Of a DNA stretch of 14,123 bases, positions 1-8,407 are shown piece by piece. The first letter of the stretch is position 1; each line of letters opens with the position of its first letter. Source of the DNA: Acanthamoeba sp. SK_2022b. Lineage: Eukaryota; Discosea; Longamoebia; Acanthamoebidae. A program made the translations under genes and the position numbers. The notes below the pieces were generated by a model. The model saw only the letters and a list, made by a program, of their open reading frames with translations. It made no database searches and was not told the origin of the DNA. The DNA is taken from the NCBI GenBank assembly GCA_027943245.1, contig JANDJZ010000304.1, positions 1 to 14,123 on the forward strand, written 5' to 3'.

Positions 1-162
1 CACCATAGAGTCTTCCGGTCTGGCCTACACTGAACACAGGGGAGCGCCAGACAACGACGGGGAGAGGGCAGGGCATGGCATGCAGAGAGGGCATTGAAGG
101 GTGTCCGTACTGTTACTGTTCGAGCTGTTGGCAAATACACAAAACAAAAACCCTTGGACAAA
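1..162. other. 3' flank of CDK5RAP1, no gene recognised
   Basis: Holds the CDK5RAP1 3' UTR. A plus-strand frame is open from base 2 to a TGA at 95-97 and could be the end of a gene entering from the left, but no motif supports it. Confidence 0.4.
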
Positions 163-2994
163 TCACGAACGGGAAGGGGAAGGGGAAGAGGCAGAGGAGG
201 AGAGCTGGGCGAAGCGAGAGAGGCTGGTGCGAGCCAGAGGGCGACCGAGCAGGGTGAGCCCGGTGGTGCTTTCCACCTCCACCACGACGTAGTCGCCCGG
301 CCGGACTTCGACCTTGGCCTGCTCGTCCGCGCCGTACTCGGCGGCGACCTTCACGTTGGGGAACACCACCTTCTTGTTGTTGTCAGTCCGGCCCATGAGA
401 TCGTCCGACGAACGTCGGCTGGTCTGGTTAGGGAGAAGAGAAGATGCGTGAGCCCGCGTGGGCCATGTGGATCGCGATGCGCTTGCCGAGCAAGCAGAGG
501 TAAAACACGCGTACTCCTTCAACGAGCACGAGGTGGCGCCTGCCAAGCTCCTCCTTGCTCTTCTCGGCGAGCGTGGCAAAGAAGGTCTCGATCACTTCCT
601 TGAGGCGCTGCTGCTTCACCTCCTCCGGCACGTCGTCCCTGTACGATTGTCAGACACCGCAGGAGTCAATAACCCATTTTCATTATTCAATAAATAAATA
701 AAATACCAAAACAAATGCAACGGTAAATTAAAATAAATCGTAATTAAATTAAATTATATAATAAAAATAAAAAGAAATCGTACTGCAGTGTTCGGTGTGC
801 GTTGGTCTTCTCGCGCATGGAGTAGGCGAACATGAACGCTTGATCAAACCTGCACATATCCCGCCCACCGCAAGCGGAGACCACATAGCGGTGGGTCAGC
901 GAACCGCGCGCGTCGCGCAGTCGGACATGGCCAGGCGGCACGGTACCTGACTTCGCGTAGGAGGGACAACGTGTCCTGGTGCTGCTCGTCCGTCTCGCCA
1001 CAGAACCCAGAGATGAAGTCGCTCGATAGTCCCACATCTGCGCGCGGCCAGCAACGCTCAGACCACATTATGTGCTGTGCTGTGCTGTGCTGTGCTGTGC
1101 TGTGCTGTGCTGTGCTGTGCTGTGCTGTGCTGTGCTGTGAGGACACGTACTGGGGATGACCTCCCTCATCCGTTGGATGAGCTCGAGGTAGGCCTCTCGT
1201 GTGTAGAACCGTCGCATGTTGTGCAACACCTCCGAGTTGCCGCTCTGCGCTGGAATGTGCACGGCGTTGCAGAGGTTGGGCCGCTCCGCGATCAAATGCA
1301 GCAACTGCCGTCGATAAATAATAAATAAATAAATAAATAAATAAATAAAAATAGCAAAACAAAAAATGGAGAAAGTTTGTGAGCGTACACCCGAAGCGAA
1401 GCGACAAAAAAGGAGGGGGAGGTGGCATGCGTACGTCGTCGGGGAAGTCTTTGGGGTGGGGGCTGGTAAAGCGGACTCGCATCTCGGGATCGATCCGGGA
1501 CACCTTGTCCATCAGCTGCGTGAAGCGAAGGCCTCCCGGATTGGGCTTCACCATGCTCCCAAAGCCCCTGGCCGCACCGTATCAGCCAACCAGTTCATAG
1601 CAGGAGAGAGAGAGAGGGGAGAGAGGCGCGCACTTGCTGAGGAGTTGTGAGGGATCGGCGACGGGGAAGGTCTGCTCCGAGAGGTCGTTGTAGGAGTTGA
1701 CGTTCTGGCCGAGCAGTACCACCTGCAAACGCGACGCGCGTACGACGTTCAGTCAATCTGGATTGGGCGACTGAGGGCGGGTTTCACGCGCACCTCTTTG
1801 ACGCCCTGGTCCGACAATTGGCGCACTTCGTCCAATATGGACGCGATCGGGCGCGATCTCTCGCGGCCCCGCGTGAACGGCACGATGCAGTACGAACACA
1901 TGTTGTTGCATCCACGCATGATCGACCTGGCCAGCGCCATTCGTGCATCGCGTGAGCAAGCACGCATGCATGCACGCACGCACACATGACACACGACACA
2001 CATGACACTGGGGAGAGGTCACGTACAGGTAGGCGGAGAGGTTGTTGGAGGCGGTGCGCACGGGCCTGATGTCGGCGTAGGTCTCCTCCATGGAGAGCTG
2101 GACGTTCATCGCCGTCTGGCCGCCCTCCACCTCGGCAAGCAGCGAGGGCAGGGACCGGTAGGCGTCGGGGCCCACCACCAGGTCGACCAGCTTGTCGCTC
2201 TCCAGGAGGCGCGACTTTAGCCGCTCGGCCATGCACCCGAGCACGCCCACCACTCGCTTGCTCTGCTTGTTGGCCCTCTTCATGTTCTTGAAGTGGTTAA
2301 GGCGGTCCCACACCTTGCGCTCGGCGTTGTCGCGGATGGCGCACGTGTTCACGAAAATGATGTCGGCCTGGCAACGCACGCGGAGAACGAAAGTGAGCAT
2401 AGCGTGTGCATTGTGTTTGTTTGTTTGTGTGTTTGTGTGATGTGTGTGCGTGCGTGTGTGCGTGTGGTGAGTGTGCGTACATCATCCAAGGCAGCGGTCT
2501 CCTCGTAGCCGGCCTTGTGCATGATGGACATCACGATCTCCGAATCGGACGAGTTCATCTGACACCCGTAGGTCTCCATGAACACCTTGCGCTTGGCCGC
2601 TATCGTCACCAGCACGCGCAGATGAGTGGGCAGCCAGCCCCGCTTCCACTGTTGGCGTCGCGAGTGCAGTGCAACAGGCAAGACGCGGGCGCAGGCGAGC
2701 GGCGTACCTGTGTTGTCCGTGTCCAGGAGATGCTGCGGAAACGACGAGGGCAGGTCCAGCTCGACATCTGCCGCCGGCGAGATCTTGGCGGACGACGAGG
2801 AACGGATGAAATCGGCCAACCCGGGCCCGTTCTTCACTTCCTCGGCGAACGTGGATGCTGCCCTCCTTTCACAAGGAGCCCGCCTCGCCGCCTTTCCAAG
2901 AATTAGCAAACATGCGATTAAATGATTAAACACCTAAATTTGAAAATCGATCAAAGAGAAAGAAGCACCGGAGAGAGCAGGCTGCGGAGGCCAT
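163..2994 (-). CDS. CDK5RAP1: CDK5RAP1-type tRNA methylthiotransferase (radical SAM)
   Basis: Twelve exons join in phase: 2994-2934, 2857-2708, 2599-2481, 2367-2027, 1926-1794, 1722-1634, 1567-1435, 1304-1151, 1037-947, 849-784, 638-515, 423-163, giving 573 residues, close to the human protein. The family adds the 2-methylthio group to isopentenyl-A37 of tRNAs, mainly mitochondrial, using two 4Fe-4S clusters. The N-terminal MTTase domain has its three cysteines in TYGCQM (C83), NTCAIR (C119) and LGCMAERL (C155). The radical SAM motif is CNNMCSYC (C230, C234, C237), followed by [30 protein letters not shown] and [11 protein letters not shown]. The last exon (residues 488-573) is the TRAM tRNA-binding domain. 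The start ATG opens a 20-residue exon poor in acidic residues with arginines, consistent with mitochondrial import. The 2707-2600 intron is 108 bases without a stop in frame, so its removal is less certain. All key cysteines are present. Confidence 0.93.
1071..1139. repeat. (TGTGC)n microsatellite in a CDK5RAP1 intron
   Basis: About 13.8 perfect copies of TGTGC on the plus strand, read as GCACA in the transcript. It fills most of the 113-base intron 1150-1038. The same unit occurs in an intron of the neighbouring F-box gene. Confidence 0.97.
1314..1350. repeat. (ATAA)n AT-rich tract in a CDK5RAP1 intron
   Basis: A run of ATAA tetranucleotides in intron 1434-1305. Read on the coding (minus) strand it is TTAT-rich and lies just upstream of the acceptor at 1305, where it can act as a pyrimidine-rich tract. 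Confidence 0.9.
1966..2010. repeat. Alternating purine-pyrimidine tract in a CDK5RAP1 intron
   Basis: Imperfect GCAT, GCAC and ACAC steps with a few TGAC interruptions, inside intron 2026-1927. Such alternation is the type of sequence that can adopt Z-DNA; no function is implied by the sequence alone. Confidence 0.7.
2408..2480. repeat. TG-rich low-complexity tract in a CDK5RAP1 intron
   Basis: Imperfect TTTG, TG and TGCG repeats fill most of intron 2480-2368. The coding-strand reading is CA-rich, with the donor GTACGC at 2480. Confidence 0.8.
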
Positions 2995-3205
2995 GGCGCG
3001 GGCACACGCGACGACCCGCGAGCATGCGCATGCTTTGATCCATCTTTTAAATATTTAAATAAATATACCCTTTTTCTTTTGTGGTTTTCTTTTGCTCGTG
3101 ACACCTTGCCCGGCTATTCCTCTTTTCCTGCAACTCCACCGCAGCGCAACCAACGGTCGTCCACTGCGTGCCACACAGGCCCCTGCGCATCTCTATACTG
3201 TTCTG
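2995..3205. promoter_or_regulatory. Divergent intergenic/promoter region between CDK5RAP1 and the F-box gene
   Basis: The two genes are transcribed away from this stretch. It has an AT-rich core at about 3045-3070 with TATA-like TAAATATAC, flanked by pyrimidine-rich sequence. An upstream ATG at about 3025 (minus) is out of frame with the chosen CDK5RAP1 start. No specific factor site was recognised; the promoter role is inferred from position. Confidence 0.35.
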
Positions 3206-4323
3206 ATGGTCGGCGACCCGCCCTCCTTGGCGGTGCTGCTCGTGTGCCTCCAGGAAGAAGGCGTGGCTTCCCTCTTTTTTTGATTAATATTTAATTGTTT
3301 TTTAATAATTTAAGTTGCTGTTAATTATTAAAAAAATTATTAAAAAAATTATATCGCCACTCATAAACGGTGCAGCGCTGAAGCGATGCAGCAAGGGTCC
3401 ACCACCCGCAGCGCACCGGTGGTGGCACAGCTTCGTGGCACCGAGCGCGGTACGCCTCAGCTGTCTCCTCGAGTAGGTTGTGGGATCGACTGACGTCATG
3501 TGGCCACACCACCAGGTCCACAGCGAGGCGTGGGGACTCGTCCTCCACTGCGAGCGCCACCTACGGGCGCCGCTCGTTAGACTGGTCCAGTCTCACCACA
3601 CGCCCACGCCCGACGATCACCCGTCCCAGGCGCCCGACGACAGCGCCGTCCTCCGGCTGATTCTGGCCACGGCCAGGGAGCACCCCTACCATCGCGCTGC
3701 GAAGAAGGTTGGTCTTGGCCTCCAATCTCACACATGCGCGCGTGCATGCTGGCATCGCGCTCACCCTGGTGGACCTCGCTTGTGCTGTGCTGTGCTGTGC
3801 TGTGCTGTGCTGTGCTGTGCTGTGCTGTGCTGTTGGCAGATGGTCCACCAGGTCCTCGATCACCTGTTGCGCCAAGACGGCGTCGACCCGTCCGCGGTGG
3901 AGCGATGCGTGTCAGACGCGCTGGCCGACTTTGCGTCGACACAGCCGCCTCAGGTCGCGTCGTCATCGTTTGGCGCCTCGGCCTACGTGAACAAGGTCAT
4001 GTCCCTCCACACCACGTTTGCTCTCAGGTACACACACACGCACGCACGCACACGCACGCACAGTGTAAGACACGGCTGACTGGGGCTCCCGACTCGTGCT
4101 AGTGTGGGCGTGGCCTTCCTCGTCTACGCGAAGCTGTTGCTGGCCGAGCTGCGCCGCTGCGGCCCAGGCGCGCAGGCTCGTGCCCCTGCGCGATACCTGA
4201 ACCCGGACCACTTTGCCTACGCGGCGTCGTTCCTGTTCGAGGCGCTGTTGCCGCGCAAAGGCATGACCGACGCCGAGCTCCACGACCAACTGTCCCGATT
4301 TGTAGCAGAGGTGAGCTCCCCCT

Positions 4324-4377
<54 letters not shown>

Positions 4378-4608
4378 TCCCTGCGCATCGAGGATCGCTC
4401 ATTGGGCACTGCTGGTCATCGATCACCGTGTGGCGACCGCCATCAGCAGGCACACCGGCCACCCGACGCGTCGAGGGTGGCCAAACACACGCGCCTCGGC
4501 ATGGCCGAGTTCAAGAGCTACTGCAGTCGCCACGCGTCCTTCACATCGATCTTCTTGCCGGGTATCCCCCCACCACAGTGCATGACATACCACGCGTAAC
4601 TGGCTCAC

Positions 4609-4679
<71 letters not shown>

Positions 4680-7478
4680 TGTTGTCGTTGGGCAGTCGAT
4701 CCATTGGAGGCGCTGGGCCGGCCGATTGCCAGCGCCGTCTTGGAACGGCTTGACGTCTACTCCCTTATACGCGTCGGCCAGGTGTGCCGGTACCTCTCGC
4801 TCTCTCCTCACACCACCGTCCGTGCAGCCTTTCCTTGGCCGAGCACGAACGCCAACGGCGCTCACGTCCCCCCCAATCCCAACAGAGCGTGGCGTGAGCT
4901 GAGCCTGCAGGACCGCCTGTGGGCTACCGACTGCTACCGGCAGCCCCACCTGCGTCAACCGATCGGCGACAAGCCCCGGGCCTATCAGCCCCACACGCAC
5001 CGGGGCCGGGCCTTTCGCGACATCTGCTACTCGACCTTCCTCGACAGTACGAGGCCCACCACTTGGTTATTATTTAATTAATTAATTAATTAATTTTGTA
5101 ACAATTCGTCGTCCACCGCGTGGGTCTGTTCGCAGAGACGCTGAGCGTTCAGGTGCCGATGCGCGAGCTGCTCGTGACGAGCCAAGAATACGAGAAGGCG
5201 CTGGTGAGGTATCCGGGCTGGGATTTGTACTTCTTCACGCCTACCCGGCTCATCATCGCGAGCCGGGCCAACCAGTTACAGAATTTGTGTTGATCGCACG
5301 TGCGCGTGTGTGTGTAGGCGTAGGCTCGTGGAGAAGGCCAGCGCGTCGCTGTCTTTATTTGGCGGCGAGCCTATGCAGGAGTGGAGGAGCACGGACCCAA
5401 GCGAGCCGGTCATCGCCTCTTGCGACGATTTCTACGCGCCCATGTACGGCTCTTCACTTATCAAATAATTTTGATGTGATTTATAACATTTTTTCGAGTA
5501 TTATTTGATAAAAAATCTCTATTTTTGAATAATTCTTGTGTAGGAAGGACTCCATGATGGTGAACATTTGGTCGCTTGAGTTCGGATACATGCTGGTGGA
5601 GGTGGCTCTCAAGGTTGACTCGCTCATCTCCACGGCCGATCAAGCCATGGTGCCGGCCTCTTACACGACCCTGGAGAGCGGTATGTTCCTGTCTTGCCTT
5701 CGCGCCAGCAGCGACTAGTAGACCCACACCATCCGTGTATGCATGTGTGTGGTCGTTTCGCACGTGCAGGCGAGATGTCGCTGTCGCTGCTCATCATCCA
5801 CGCCCTGCGATGGGACGAATTCTGTCCCCTGTTCTACAAGTCGGGAGGTACCATCTGTTTTTTATTTTATTGATCATCTTTTATTTTGTCTTTTATTTAT
5901 TACTTTTTATTTTGTCTTAAAATCACATTTAACTCTATCAACTCGATTGTGTTGTGCTACAGCGCCGTCAACTATTACAGTCTACACGAATGCGCTGCTT
6001 CGGCTCGTCGAGCGCGAGCTGTGGCCGCAGGTGAGGCCTCCATCGGCGCCGGTGAGGCCACTCTGCCCCTCCCGCCTAGACTCACCCCTTTGCCTTGCGC
6101 ACGCACAGTGGTGGAAGCGATCCAAAGGCAGCAGGCCTCCGCCCTCGTTGGACGACTTCATTCGGCTGACGTGGTCCCACCGCGCACCGCAGGCATGCGA
6201 CACGCCTCCTCCTCTCTCCGTTATGTGAGCACGCAAGCGCCAATGAAGGCAAGGCTCACGCGTCCATTCAGGACGACACGCTGGTCTCCCGACCGATAGA
6301 CTGGAACGACGACCGCCAGGAGCCGCGGCAGAGCTCCGACGGCCCTCACCTCCTGTTTGGCGATCTGGACATTCGCATGATCGCAGCCGGTAAGACCCCC
6401 ATCTCTCTTATTATTTTTATTTTGTTTTACATATTTATATTTAAAAAAATTATATTTTAAATATAAAAATAAAAATAGGGGCGGAGCGTAAGGAGGTGAT
6501 CGAGCTGCGGGAGCGGAGGGCGCACCTGTTCTCGGTCCGGTGGAACAACTTCGTGACGGTGTCGCGCCGGCTGACGACGACGCGGCACGGACGGACCGTG
6601 AGCCACGACGGTCTCCGGGCGGTCCAGCGTGACGACGACTCTGGCCACATGCTGCTGGTCATCGAGAAGGTGCATCGCGTCGAGGACTTGTACGCATTCA
6701 AGCTGATTGAAGACGTGGACGAGGACGCGGACGAGCATCAACACAAGAGCGAAAACGACAAAGACAAAGACAAGAACGAAAACGAAAACGAAAACGACAA
6801 AGGCAAGGAGAAAGAGAGCGACGATGACGTGGAGAGGTCACAGCGTCAGGAAGAGGCGGAGAAGAAGGAAGCCAACAGCGAACGCGCGAGGCAGGCGCCA
6901 AGGCTTCTCCGGAGCAAGAAGACGAGGAAGAAGAAGGTGGTGAAGTATCTGCAGGTGACCGACGAGGGCCGGGTGGTGCTGGCGCCCTACAGCTACGCCC
7001 AGTTCGGCTATTTCCCGCGCGTGCAGCTGGACCACGCCCGAAGCAGCGCCGGGCGCGCGGTGGCGGCAGGCGACGACGAGGGCCGCCCGCCCGTGGGGGA
7101 GCTGGAGGCGCCGAAGCCGATCTCGAAGCTGAGCCGTAAGGAAGTGTTCCGAAGGCTGCGGCTCGACCACGAGACGGTGCTGCTGCAGAGCCTACACAAC
7201 GACCGGTTCCTCACCACGGACAGGTTCAGCCAGCCAGCCAGCCACTGCCTTGCGCACGGGAAAGCGTGCGTGCGCCTAAAGCTTGTGGTGATGTGGCGTG
7301 CATTGCGTGATGTGGCGTGCATTGCGCATTGTGGCGTAGGGAGGGAAACGTGGAGGCAACGGCTGATGAGAGCATCGGCCCGTCGGAGAAGTGGCACGTG
7401 GGGTACTGCATGTACCGACTCACGGCCACCGCTGCCGCTCCGCCCCAAGCACAGCCACCCCGGCCGCCACCGTTTTGA
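3206..7478 (+). CDS. F-box domain protein, large, otherwise unrecognised
   Basis: Exons in phase: 3206-3262 (weak), 3477-3707, 3840-4027, 4103-4310, 4447-4561, 4696-4789, 4886-5046, 5136-5208, 5324-5443, 5544-5680, 5770-5847, 5963-6030, 6109-6192, 6272-6389, 6479-7223, 7340-7478; about 871 residues. If exon 1 is wrong, the ATG at 3498 gives 845. An F-box spans exons 6-7 near residue 267: LPVDPLEALGRPI, then LERLDVYSLIRVGQVCR and AWRELSLQDRLW. This fits a substrate adaptor that binds Skp1 in an SCF ubiquitin ligase. The N-terminal ~265 residues look helical (for example FLVYAKLLLAELRR). The ~470 residues after the F-box match no family I can name. The large exon 6479-7223 holds an acidic/lysine-rich low-complexity stretch from an in-frame AACGAA-type repeat. 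Exon 5 may instead start at 4393 or 4450. The intron after 6192 seems to use a GC donor. The F-box is secure; the ends are not. Confidence 0.75.
3263..3476 (+). other. Probable first intron or 5' leader of the F-box gene
   Basis: If translation starts at 3206, donor GTGGCT at 3263 and acceptor GAGTAG ending at 3476 join in phase 0. The stretch includes an AT-rich segment (3283-3352) typical of introns here. The part from 3360 is GC-rich and may hold a short unrecognised exon (a phase-compatible reading includes ALKRCSK). An in-frame TAG at 3474 stops the following exon from extending further left. Confidence 0.35.
3781..3833. repeat. (TGTGC)n microsatellite in an F-box gene intron
   Basis: Ten perfect TGTGC copies plus TGT, inside intron 3708-3839, ending six bases before the acceptor AG. 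Same unit as the array at 1071-1139. Confidence 0.97.
4028..4065. repeat. CA/CG alternating tract in an F-box gene intron
   Basis: ACAC, GCAC and CACG steps in the 75-base intron 4028-4102, starting at the donor GTACAC. Confidence 0.8.
4325..4374. repeat. (CA)25 dinucleotide repeat in an F-box gene intron
   Basis: Twenty-five uninterrupted CA units begin 14 bases after the donor GTGAGC at 4311. Confidence 0.98.
4444..4449 (+). other. Tandem NAGNAG splice acceptor
   Basis: CAGCAG at the predicted acceptor of F-box exon 5. Use of the first or second AG would give proteins differing by one glutamine. A third in-phase acceptor ends at 4392. Confidence 0.4.
4608..4679. repeat. (CGTGGT)n hexanucleotide repeat in an F-box gene intron
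   Basis: About 11-12 near-perfect CGTGGT units inside intron 4562-4695, just upstream of the exon that opens the F-box. The repeat has no stop in several frames and so mimics a long coding stretch on both strands. Splice motifs and the fit of LPV to the F-box show it is intronic. Confidence 0.95.
5072..5096. repeat. (TTAA)n AT-rich tract in an F-box gene intron
   Basis: TTAATTAA-type tetramer repeat in intron 5047-5135. Confidence 0.9.
6193..6271 (+). other. Candidate GC-AG intron
   Basis: The preceding exon frame (LDDFIRLTWSHRAPQ) must join DDTLVSRPIDWNDD in phase 0. The strong-looking donor GTGAGC at 6225 gives the wrong phase and leads to a stop. CAG|GCATGC at 6193 gives the right phase. 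The GT alternative in phase 0 is GTTATG at 6220, leaving a 52-base intron. Confidence 0.45.
6757..6800. repeat. In-frame AACGAA/GACAAA hexamer repeat in F-box gene exon 15
   Basis: Imperfect six-base repeats encode alternating Asn-Glu and Asp-Lys pairs. Because the unit is two codons, length changes keep the frame. Confidence 0.8.
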
Positions 7479-7500
7479 CAATCAACGATCGCACATGTTT

Positions 7501-7512
7501 CCCCCCCCCCCA
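7501..7512. repeat. Poly-C run (C12)
   Basis: Twelve consecutive C in the convergent 3' region. Confidence 0.95.
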
Positions 7513-7659
7513 ATTTCTTGGCGGTAGTGGGCGAGCGGTGAGCGCACTGGTGTTCTTGGGCGAGCTCTCGACCGACGCTGCCGCCTGGGCCAGCGACAAC
7601 AACGTTGCTCTTTATACAGCAGGCTGCTCATTTCAGTGCCACACACCACCGAGCACTTC

Positions 7660-7672
7660 GGGGGGGGGGGGG
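7660..7672. repeat. Poly-G run (G13)
   Basis: Thirteen consecutive G, 19 bases beyond the Dad1-like stop codon on its 3' side; complementary to the C12 run 150 bases away. Confidence 0.95.
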
Positions 7673-7690
7673 ATGAGGACTGGCGCGGTC

Positions 7691-8117
7691 TCACTGAGAC
7701 CTGCTGGTGTCGTCATCGTTGGCCATGGAGTCGTCGATAGGCGAGGGAGAGGGAGAGGCCGAGGGAGAGGGCGCGGCAGCGACGGCTGACCGGGCGGCAG
7801 TGACAACTGGCACGGCGGCGGCAGCCACCTGCGCGTAGAAACGCCGGAAGTTCTGCGAGAAGTGCCCTATCTCCTCGCTGCCCTGAGCTAAAGTCTCTAT
7901 GTTTGTGTTGAGGGCGCTCATGTTCTTCACCAGCTGCTGCACTCCCTACAAAAATACAATTTTTGAATTGAATTGAATAATAACAGCACAGAGATTGGGT
8001 AGATAATACCTTGGTGATTTCTTCTATCAAGAACCGCCGTTCGATCTCGAAGGGGCTCTCTTCTTCCATTTCCATTTGTTGTGCGGGCCATGGCATCTGC
8101 TCGTCCTCATCGTTCAT
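7691..8117 (-). CDS. DAD1: Dad1-like DASH/Dam1 complex subunit
   Basis: Two exons, 8117-8010 and 7945-7691, join in phase 0 across a 64-base intron (donor GTATTA, acceptor TTTTGTAG) to give 120 residues. Residues about 23-75 carry the Dad1 pattern: FEIERRFLIEEITKGVQQLV, then NMSALNTNIETLAQ and FSQNFRRFYAQV. This is a short helical protein with an E/R-rich first helix, an LN..IE turn and an aromatic end. In fungi Dad1 is part of the DASH/Dam1 ring that couples kinetochores to spindle microtubules. The tail is Ala/Pro/Ser-rich and acidic, unlike the core, and about 25 residues longer than in yeast. The ATG follows directly on a likely 5'UTR intron. The match is by remembered family pattern; another small coiled-coil protein is possible. 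Confidence 0.68.
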
Positions 8118-8118
8118 A

Positions 8119-8182
8119 CTGCAAAGGAAAGAAATGAGGGAAAACACTCGAGAAATTGAGGCCATTACACAACCCTCTTCAC
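8119..8182 (-). other. Probable 5'UTR intron of the Dad1-like gene
   Basis: Donor CAG|GTGAAG at 8182 and acceptor TTTCCTTTGCAG at 8119, one base before the start ATG. Its length, 64 bases, equals that of the coding intron. Confidence 0.5.
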
Positions 8183-8190
8183 CTGGACGG

Positions 8191-8407
8191 GTGCAGACTT
8201 GGCGTCTTAACTTAAGTACAGGATGGGCCCAAGTCCCCCACGTCAGCCAGTTTGTCCTTCCATCTCCTGCCCACCAAGGCGAAGGCTTGGTGCCTACAGC
8301 AGGCGCGTTCGCCGGTGCTGATTTTTATTAGTGTGCTGCCAATCGCCAAGCGTTTCACAGAACTTGGCAGGCACCAAAACACAGTTGTACGTCAGCACAC
8401 AATCGAG
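8191..8407. promoter_or_regulatory. Bidirectional promoter region, Dad1-like / U-box genes
   Basis: About 215 bases separate two divergently transcribed genes, so both promoters and leaders must lie here. I see no clear TATA box; AACTTAAGTAC at 8209-8219 is a short AT-richer spot. Role inferred from layout. Confidence 0.4.

Larger units (their letters stand above)
7479..7690. other. Convergent intergenic region with poly-C and poly-G runs
   Basis: This lies between the stop of the F-box gene and the stop of the Dad1-like gene, so it holds both 3' UTRs. C12 at 7501-7512 and G13 at 7660-7672 are its only marked features. An open frame continues here on the plus strand but has no recognisable domain; a further terminal exon after GCGGTAG (about 7526) cannot be excluded. 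Confidence 0.6.

Noticed and set aside
2..97. C-terminal end of a gene entering from the left edge
   Set aside because: Open for 31 codons only, with no recognisable motif; mentioned in the flank entry but not called.
163..579. Unspliced 138-residue minus-strand frame as a separate gene
   Set aside because: It is the last CDK5RAP1 exon (423-163) extended through an intron; the spliced join at 515/423 gives the expected LVEGTSRRS reading.
1077..1328. Open frames over the TGTGC array (Leu-Cys-Cys-Ala-Val or His-Ser-Thr-Ala-Gln repeats)
   Set aside because: They are translations of a pentanucleotide repeat inside a well-supported CDK5RAP1 intron; flanking exon sequence matches the family without them.
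4605..5000. Poly-Thr, poly-Val and His-Asp repeat proteins on both strands
   Set aside because: Artefacts of the CGTGGT hexamer, which has no stop in any frame.
4104..5081. 325-residue continuous plus-strand frame across 4104-5081
   Set aside because: It runs through the (CA)n and CGTGGT repeats, and its segments correspond to true exons only in part. The F-box is restored only when introns 4311-4446, 4562-4695 and 4790-4885 are removed.
7391..7789. 132-residue plus-strand frame across the poly-C and poly-G runs
   Set aside because: Shifts into the Dad1-like gene's antisense and shows no domain; the F-box gene's final exon ends at the TGA at 7476-7478 in its own frame.
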